Shown here piece after piece: positions 57,222-64,000 of a stretch of DNA of 64,000 nt. Made by a program: the position numbers and the translations under genes. Source of the stretch: Podocnemis expansa (lineage: Eukaryota; Chordata; Testudines; Podocnemididae). The notes below the pieces were generated by a model. It was not told the DNA's origin, did not search any database, and saw nothing but the letters and a program-made list of their open reading frames with translations. The stretch's first letter is position 1. Each line of letters begins with the position of its first letter. The stretch spans positions 2,730,636 to 2,794,635 of the forward strand of contig ML682029.1 in assembly GCA_007922195.1 (NCBI GenBank). Reading direction: 5' to 3'.

Positions 57222-57270
57222 TGGACTAGATGACCTCATGAGGTTCCTTCCAACCCTATGATTCTATGTT
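57222..57270 (+). repeat. CR1 3' tail, sense
   Basis: 'ggttggactagatgacctca', then 'ggttccttccaaccctatga' and 'ttctatg', the hallmark CR1 3' end. Confidence 0.8.
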
Positions 57271-58547
57271 AATCCCTGACTACAAGCATGCAAGTAGTCC
57301 CATTGATTTAACTTGTACTGTTCACAGGACTGGGTTTAAGCGCATGCTAATGTGCTTTTCTGGGTGTGGGCCACTATGAGATTACACATGACAAAGAGTT
57401 CCTTTTTGTTTTTTTAACTCTAGTGCAGATGGCTGGGTGAGTGTAGAAATACGTATAAATAAACTATAGGTGTTGTGACGCAATAGTCTTGACTCTAATT
57501 TGAAAATCACTCTTACCTTCAATGAGTTTGCCAGCAGCCCATGTGAAACAATGAGATTCTGTAGTATTATAAAGGTGAGTAAATTGTCCTTTGATTCCAG
57601 AGCAGAGCAGAATATGGAAAACAAAATCAGCTGCAGTTTTTCCATATTAGCTTGCTTCCTTTTGCATTTTGTTCCGGAATCCATATCCAGAAATGCAACC
57701 CTTTAAAAACCTGGAGAGCGTGTACTGGGCCTAGCATGTAGAAATAACTGTGTGAACTGATTTAGTCCCTGTGTTTGTTTTTCAAGGAGGTGCTAATGAA
57801 GAATAAAGAGGAATGAGTCTTTCTCTGACTCACACTTGCAGCTGCTGTAAGTTTCCTCATGTTCCCTCAACTTCTTGGATTCAATGACTCTCACCTCTTA
57901 GTTAATTTCTACTGTGTTTGCTCATTTATCAAAACAACAGAAGCAGCATCGCAGCATACTGTTGCACCTGTGCCACTGAGAGAGTGTTCTCCTGTCCACA
58001 TAATAAAATCACTTCAACGGGAGGCGGTAGCTATGGAGGCAGAAGTTCTCCCACTGACATAGACCTGTGCACACTGTCATCTGTGTCAAAGAAACTTGTG
58101 TCATTCAGGGATGTGTTTTTTCACATCCCTGAGTGGCATAAATGGCTGCGTAGAAATAGCCTTCACATGCATGAAAAATGACCATAAGGCAGAGGTGTAG
58201 TCAGCCCCCATTTTCTGGCTGGATCCCTGTGATTGCAGGGTGGGCCCAGCCACAGGCTGCTTCTGGTCATGTTACCAGAAGCTGTCTGATACACTGCAGG
58301 TGCTAGTTGGCGTGGAGAGGAGGGACGGAGGGAGACGAGGAGTGGAATGAGGCCCACCCACCACAGTGCCTGGCAGTGGTGAAAGCTTTGCCACATCAGC
58401 CACAAAGTTTGCACCACTCCTTGTCACTGCAGTAGGCAGGCCTGATCTCCAAATGGGTGGACCCTGGCTCACTTGGCCCACTCCTGCAAAAAGTCAATGA
58501 GACTCTGCTGAGATTCTGCAGATGGGGGTTCAGGTCTCACCTCTTAG

Positions 58548-58690
58548 ATTCTTATTCTTAACGCAGAGGTCAGAAGGGACCGGTACGATTGTCTAGTCTG
58601 ACCTCCTGAACAATGCAGGCCACAGAACCTCACCCACCCACTCCTGTAATAAACCTCTAACCTATGATTGAGTTATTAAAACTCAATGGT
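58548..58690 (-). repeat. CR1-like LINE fragment, antisense
   Basis: 'gaggtcagaagggaccggta' and 'tctagtctgacctcctgaac' correspond to the same antisense CR1 region as 31290-31465. Confidence 0.6.
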
Positions 58691-59864
58691 TGAAAGACTT
58701 TAAGGTACGAAGAATCCACCAACAAATAAACTACAGAATCATAAAATCTGTCATAGTCTTCCTGTGTGACCCCGAGCGTGGCACTTAGGGTGGGTCTACA
58801 CCGCCAGCAAACTTTGGCAGCAGTTGATAGCAGCTGCATGAGGTACATAGAGTAGCATGTGTAATTCCTGTCAACTTCATAATTTCCCTTCTACACACTG
58901 TCTTCATTGCACTGCACCAACAGGAAAAGCATTCCCTTTGACACAGCACTACACCTCCTGTGGGGGTGGTTTTATTTGACTGACTTCTCCACAGATCGAG
59001 CATGTCTTTATTGACCGCTCAATTAATCCAGATGAATTGATATAATGATGGGAAAATTGCAGCTGTCAATGAAGATGTACCTTTCATGTCTTTGTGCCTT
59101 TGTTCCCCATCTGCCAAATGGGATTAAAAATAACAATGCTTCCTTTGCCCCACCACTTTTTTTGTGTGGGCTGTTTATTAGGTCTTGTCTACACAACGTT
59201 TAGTGACAGACGTTACACCGATGATCATAAAACACTACAGTTATATCACTTGTGCATGTTCACACTTCTGTTGTCAGAGCACATCCACTGTTGGTGCTCT
59301 AACACTGACAGTCTCAGAGCAGAGCACTGTGGGTAGCTATCCCACTATGCAACACACCACCTTCTGCAGTTAGGAGGTGTGGGAAGATGTAGTGGTTTGT
59401 AGTGCATCATGGAGCATGCTCAACCTTCCAGGATGCATTTTTTTCAGTTCCATCATTCCATAGGCTTCCAGTCACATTTCACACCTTTCTTTAATAGCCC
59501 CTGTTTACTTTGCACTTACAACCCCTGCCTTGATGGGTGGATCCTGTTGTGCTCTCTCCTGTTATAGTCAGTGTTATGAATGCAACACACCTGCTCATTC
59601 AGTATTTCATGAGTTTCAAATCTGTAAAGGAATACATGGTGCCTGCCTTGGTTGTGTCATGGTGAGAAAGAAGACCACCAGATTACTTTCAGCATTCATG
59701 GAACAGCTTGATGTGGTGGACCATCAGTACAGGCCTTGGGAAACCAGCATTGAGTGGTGGGATTGCATTGTGATGCATGTATGAGACAGCGAGCAGTGGC
59801 TACAAAACTTAAAGATGCACAAATTCACCTTCTGCAAGAACCGTGTGTGGAACTCGCCTGTACT

Positions 59865-60375
59865 ACCTCCATCCTCCCTGGACCCCCCTTCATGTAGCTG
59901 AAGGCTGCTGTCAAGTCCCCCTAACTCTTCTCTTCTGCAGACTAAAGATGCCTAGTTCCCTCAGCCTGTCCTCATCAGTGATGTGCTCCAGCTCCCTAAT
60001 CAATTTTGTCAACCTTCACTGGACTCTCTCCAATTTGTCCACATCCTTCCTGTAGTGAGGGGCCCAAAACTAAACACAGTACTCCAAACGTGGCCTCACC
60101 AGTGCCAAATAGTGGGGAAAAATCATTTACCTCAATCTGCTGGCAATGCTCCCACTGATGCAGACCAATATGCTCTTAGGCTTCTTGGCAACAGGGGCAC
60201 TCTGTTGACTCATATACAGGTTCTTCTCCTTTCTAACTCTCAGGTGCTTTTCTTTAGACCTGCTGCTTAGCCAGTCAGTCCCCAGTCTGCAGCAGTCCAT
60301 GGGATTTTTCCATCTGAAGTGCAGAACTCTGCACTTGCCCTTATTGATTGTCCCTCCAAGCAGCTCATCTGGACT
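59865..60375 (-). pseudogene. CR1 LINE ORF2 C-terminal fragment
   Basis: The minus-strand translation, with frame breaks and stops, gives blocks such as ALVRPRLEYCV, FWAPHYRKDVDKLERVQ and [19 protein letters not shown]. These are typical of the C terminus of CR1 reverse-transcriptase protein beyond the palm. Dead copy. Confidence 0.8.
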
Positions 60376-60481
60376 GTAATTTCCCTTTTATTGCCATTCA
60401 CATTCTGTTTCATTTTTTTGAAACTCTCCCGGAAAATTGCTGATGATATTAATCAAGCACAAAATTAAAATGGATTCCTCG

Positions 60482-60605
60482 CTCTGTGAACTCTTGGTTA
60501 AGGAATCCCAGCAAGCAGCTCACGGCAATAGTCTTCTGGAAACAAAGTGTATTCTGTTCCTTTCTGTACATGTGCATTTTTTCATAAATAGCCTGAGTAG
60601 ATACT
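60482..60605 (+). repeat. ~125-bp dispersed duplicate, copy 2
   Basis: Direct-orientation partner of 57031-57158, 3.45 kb away. Contains 'ggaatcccagcaagcagctc'. Confidence 0.8.
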
Positions 60606-60764
60606 TCAGATTGTCTCTTTATCATAACAACACTAATAGTGGGATTTTCATAAGCACTCAGCTTGGCCTACCTCTGCGCCCATTGAAGGCAGCGGTAAAA
60701 TGCCCGTTGACTTCAGTGGGAGGAAAGCTGAGGGCTTTTGAAAAATCCTACCCGTGGCTCTCGT

Positions 60765-60935
60765 TTATCGCTTTTCATCCAAGTATTCCAAAGTGCTGTC
60801 TGAAGCAGGTAAGTATCATTACCTCCCATTGAGCAGGAAGAGAAACTGAGGCACTCAGGAGGGATTAAACTAATAACACAAAGCCAGCCCATGGCAGAGA
60901 TAGAAGTAGAAGGCCAGCCTCCTGCCGTGAGTCCC
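60765..60935 (-). repeat. MIR-like SINE, antisense
   Basis: 'tattccaaagtgctgtctga', 'attgagcaggaagagaaact' and 'gaggcactcaggagggatta' follow the antisense MIR tail and core. Confidence 0.55.
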
Positions 60936-63900
60936 ATCCTGTATGCATGGGACTCTGTCATTGCTGCTCACGCTGAGAGGTTCTGGTGCTTCTGCATAAA
61001 GGTAAAACTGTCAGCAAGCAGGGATGCTGGAAAAGTTTTTAGCGTACAGGTGCTGAGAGCCATTGAACTGAACTGTAAACCCTGTATATGAGGGCAAGCA
61101 AGCTGGTGGTGGTTGCAGCAACCCCCATCCAATACCTGCGTCTGCAGATCTCTTTAATGGGGAGGGCAAAGACTGGCCTTGTTGTGGAGGCTACATGCCC
61201 AATCCCTATGGATATCAGGGGTGCACCACACATTGCTTTGGATGAACGTGGGCATCAGTGGGACTTGCTTCTGATCTCTCCATTGGAAGAACGGTATCTA
61301 TGACTGGGTTGCAGGACCAGTCAGGTTAGGCTCATGAAATTGGGGGGGTTCTTAGAGCTCTGATGGGGCTGAAAGACCTTGCTGGGAATATGAGGCAGTT
61401 CCTAAAAGTGGGAATCAGATGTGTAGTGGGATATGCCTAGGCAGGGGTTAAAAAAAGCTGGAACACCCCAGAGCCCACAAATCTGACAGGCCAGAGTTCC
61501 AGGGCCCAGATTCCAGAATCTAGAAAAATTGGGCCCACGCATGCATGAAGGGGCCTGGACGATACAGGAAAGCGGCCCAGAGATTAGGAAGGTTCCAGGG
61601 CCCCTCAAATTATACTTTAACCACTGTATAGGGACTGTTTCTTAATTGGGACTGCCATGCACATAAATATGGAGCATCCACCCTTTATTCCTGGGCCATA
61701 TCTGTTATATCCCTTCTGTGACTCATGTGGCTTGTCTAGGAAGCCAGGAGAGGAGCATCTTGCCTTTATCATGCAACCGAATAGTTATCACATTGGTTGT
61801 CTGCTGCTGTCATACAAAACAACTTAAATCTTGTATTGTGTGCAGTCGATCTTCTTCCTACCCTTCCTTCTATTGTGGAAGCACCTAAGGCCAGCTAGGG
61901 TGGGCCCTAATGTGCTTAAAGCTTTACAAAATATGAGAGAGTTCCTGCCTCAAAGAGCTGACAGTCTCAAAGACAAAGTAGATGAGACAAACCAGGCGGT
62001 TGGAATGAGAACAGAGGACAAAAAAATAACAGGAGATGCACAGTTCCTAACCAGTCAGGAGCAATAATCACAACGGAGACATATGTTTACACTTATTCAA
62101 TAAAGACAGACAGGGAGGGGAGCTGATGTTGCACATTAATATTATCATGTAACAATACACTTAGAGCCTCTAAGCAGCATGAGGACTGCAGCCCCTGCCC
62201 TGAAAACATTATGAGCTAAATAGACAAAGGAAGCATTATTTTCTGTCTTTAACAGACAGGAGACTGAGTGGCTAACTGAGAATCACAGGGGGCGCCTGTT
62301 ACAGAACAGGTGATCGATTGACCCTACATCTACTGAGCACCAGTCAAGTGTCTTTAATCACAAGACCTTGCCATTGCAGGGCTTAGAACAGAAACCTTAT
62401 TTTTATCTTAGTGCCAACCTCAGCCAATCAGAGGAACATTTTCATAATGATTCCTTAGAAGCATGTATTGCTTTGAAGTAACAATCCCTTTTGGCTTATT
62501 CTGTGGAGAGATGAGTTAATAAGTAAGACAAAATCCAGAACCAATGTCCCCCTCCTCTTTTTTTTCTGTTAGCCCAGAATTTGCTTCTCCATTAACGCTG
62601 CCCAAGTGGGACATAAAGAAGTGACAACCATTGCCAAGATTGCTCATTCTGCGAGGATATTTTCTTTATTGATGTGGAATGCATTTCTGTCATATTACCT
62701 AGCATCTGGGTTTTCCTCTGTCCACCCTGTAAAGAAAAAAAAAGGGGGGGAACTTACATTACAAACAACAAATGATTTTCCTGGATCTGCATGAGATGAC
62801 TCATGCTGGTAGAAAGTATTCTTCTTATTTAAGGTCAGTCTTTGAGGAAACTGTTGCAACAGCTTCTGACCACTGGCTAACTTCTGCAACAGCTAAATCT
62901 CTGCTATCTCCATTTATGCTGTATAGCACAGCCACTCATAACTGCATAGGATGGAACCTATATTTTCTTGCACCAAAAGTTTAAGGCTCTATCGCCCGAG
63001 TTAAAGGAAAGCCTTTAGCAAGTGTTAGCAATAGAGGGTCTATGACACACACTGACTAGACAAATTAAGAAAGTTAAGCCCCAGCCCCACAATACTCCTG
63101 TGAGGGAGAGTGAACATCACTGTTTTCAACCAGGACTTTATCTCCTCATTTGGACTCAGTATTTTGTATAAAGCAGCTCCCTGTATCTCTGTGATGCCTT
63201 ATAAATTGTAACCATTATACAGAGTAATATACTGAGGCACTAATGTTAAAACTTCCATTTTCAAAAGTTCTCAACTGCGACACTTTGTTTTAGCAGCAAT
63301 TAGCACTGAAAGCTCATGCTATGATCATTTGGACTTGTGGGTGCTCAGTAGCCACAAAAATCAGGCCCAAAGAGCCTCTCAGACTAGATAGAAAGAAAGG
63401 CATGAACATTTTGGAAATTTGAGTCTAAGAAGCTCTCTCAGTCTCAGAAAGCAGGTAACAGAAACAAGGGCTTGGATTCCGAATTTTGCGCTCTCACCAG
63501 CTCTCAGTATAAATCACAGGGGAATTAAATGTTTTTGCTGTTGGCTATGCTAGGAGCTGGAAGCAGAATTTATGATAAGGGAAGCACAAAACAGACTTTC
63601 ATCCTGTGAATGACTTCCTGGGGTTTTCATCTCATCAATGGGGAAGTAAAACTAAGCACAGGGAATTTTTTGTTTTTTCATACTATATAACCTCACATAA
63701 AAATTAGCAATTTTCAAAACTAACCCTCCAATTATTTGCCATGATTCTACTTTTGCCATGTCCTTAGCAGAAATAACCCAAGTCATTGTCCCCCTTGCAG
63801 CTGCTTCCTGTAAAAAGTCAACTCCAAAGAGCAGACCTATCTATGCACAAAACCAAAAATAACCCTCATTAGGGAGGTCAGACTTACCCAACAAAACCAG
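60936..63900. other. Intergenic, no gene seen
   Basis: 'gcagggatgctggaaaagtt' near 61018 resembles a reptile MITE end, and a LINE tail piece lies near 61855-61990. No exon was recognised. The human neighbour GDI2 is not visible up to the right edge. Confidence 0.55.
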
Positions 63901-63907
63901 GCAGGCT

Positions 63908-64000
63908 AATAAAACAAACAAGGAGTCCTGTGGCACTTAAAGACTAACAAATGTATTTATTGCATGAGCTTTTGTAGGAAAAAATCCCACTTTGTCAGGT
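63908..64000 (-). mobile_element. Penelope-like 3' terminal unit, cut by window edge
   Basis: Reverse unit 'acaaggagtcctgtggcact', 'tattgcatgagcttttgtag' and the hairpin 'aatcccactttgtcagg', running off the window. Confidence 0.8.

Larger units (their letters stand above)
54909..59860. other. Intergenic, no gene seen
   Basis: It contains a GC-rich fold-back region (55.6-56.95 kb), a ~125-bp dispersed duplicate, a CR1 tail and CR1-like antisense fragments. The long frames around 55985-56692 come from the GC-rich repeat and show no domain. Confidence 0.6.

Noticed and set aside
30433..64000. GDI2 exons downstream of ANKRD16
   Set aside because: GDI2 is the human neighbour, but no GDP-dissociation-inhibitor peptide was found in any frame.

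Overview
This is eukaryotic, vertebrate genomic DNA. The repeat set (CR1 LINEs, MIR-like SINEs, many hAT and MITE elements, and abundant Penelope-like 3' units ending in 'GTTAGTCTTTAAGTGCCACA') points to a reptile, most probably a turtle. That assignment rests on repeat recognition, not on a search. There is no bacterial gene, operon or CRISPR array.

One protein-coding gene is supported: a complete, intact ANKRD16 orthologue on the + strand. It has a probable non-coding first exon in a CpG island (donor at 3366) and seven coding exons: 5054-5391, 9422-9642, 13648-13690, 15436-15544, 19731-19892, 26206-26284 and 30086-30246. Together these give 370 codons plus a stop, with every junction in phase and GT-AG. 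The protein is essentially nine ankyrin repeats. The CpG island (about 2985-3560) carries CCAAT, CRE and ETS-type motifs and a minus-strand splice donor, which fits a bidirectional promoter. In human the head-to-head neighbour is FBH1, but no FBH1 coding exon is seen here. No GDI2 exon (the human downstream neighbour) is seen before 64 kb.

The rest is introns and about 33 kb of downstream intergenic DNA dominated by transposons. Layout: 1-2.3 kb, a Helitron fragment with an intact 203-codon minus-strand ORF and a tandemly repeated flank. 2.4-3.9 kb, pyrimidine-rich minisatellite, CpG-island promoter, then a ~62-bp minisatellite with a 10-N gap. 4-30 kb, ANKRD16 with introns holding Penelope-like elements (PLEs), hAT elements (several with exact 8-bp target duplications) and MIR/CR1 remnants. 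30-64 kb, intergenic repeats including a 2.6-kb fold-back PLE at 38.76-41.34 kb, a second 2.2-kb non-autonomous hAT at 52.7-54.9 kb, a GC-rich fold-back at 56.3 kb and a CR1 ORF2 fragment near 60 kb.

The most interesting system is the PLE family. Several insertions are fold-backs: two copies joined at their 5' sides with 3' ends facing outward, three of them flanked by exact 10-13 bp target duplications. Their terminal units carry a hammerhead-ribozyme-like core (CTGANGA, GC-rich hairpin, GAAA). A second, distinct repeat family shows the same fold-back habit and a similar core. PLE pieces also sit just upstream of ANKRD16 acceptors, one of them 33 bp from exon 6.
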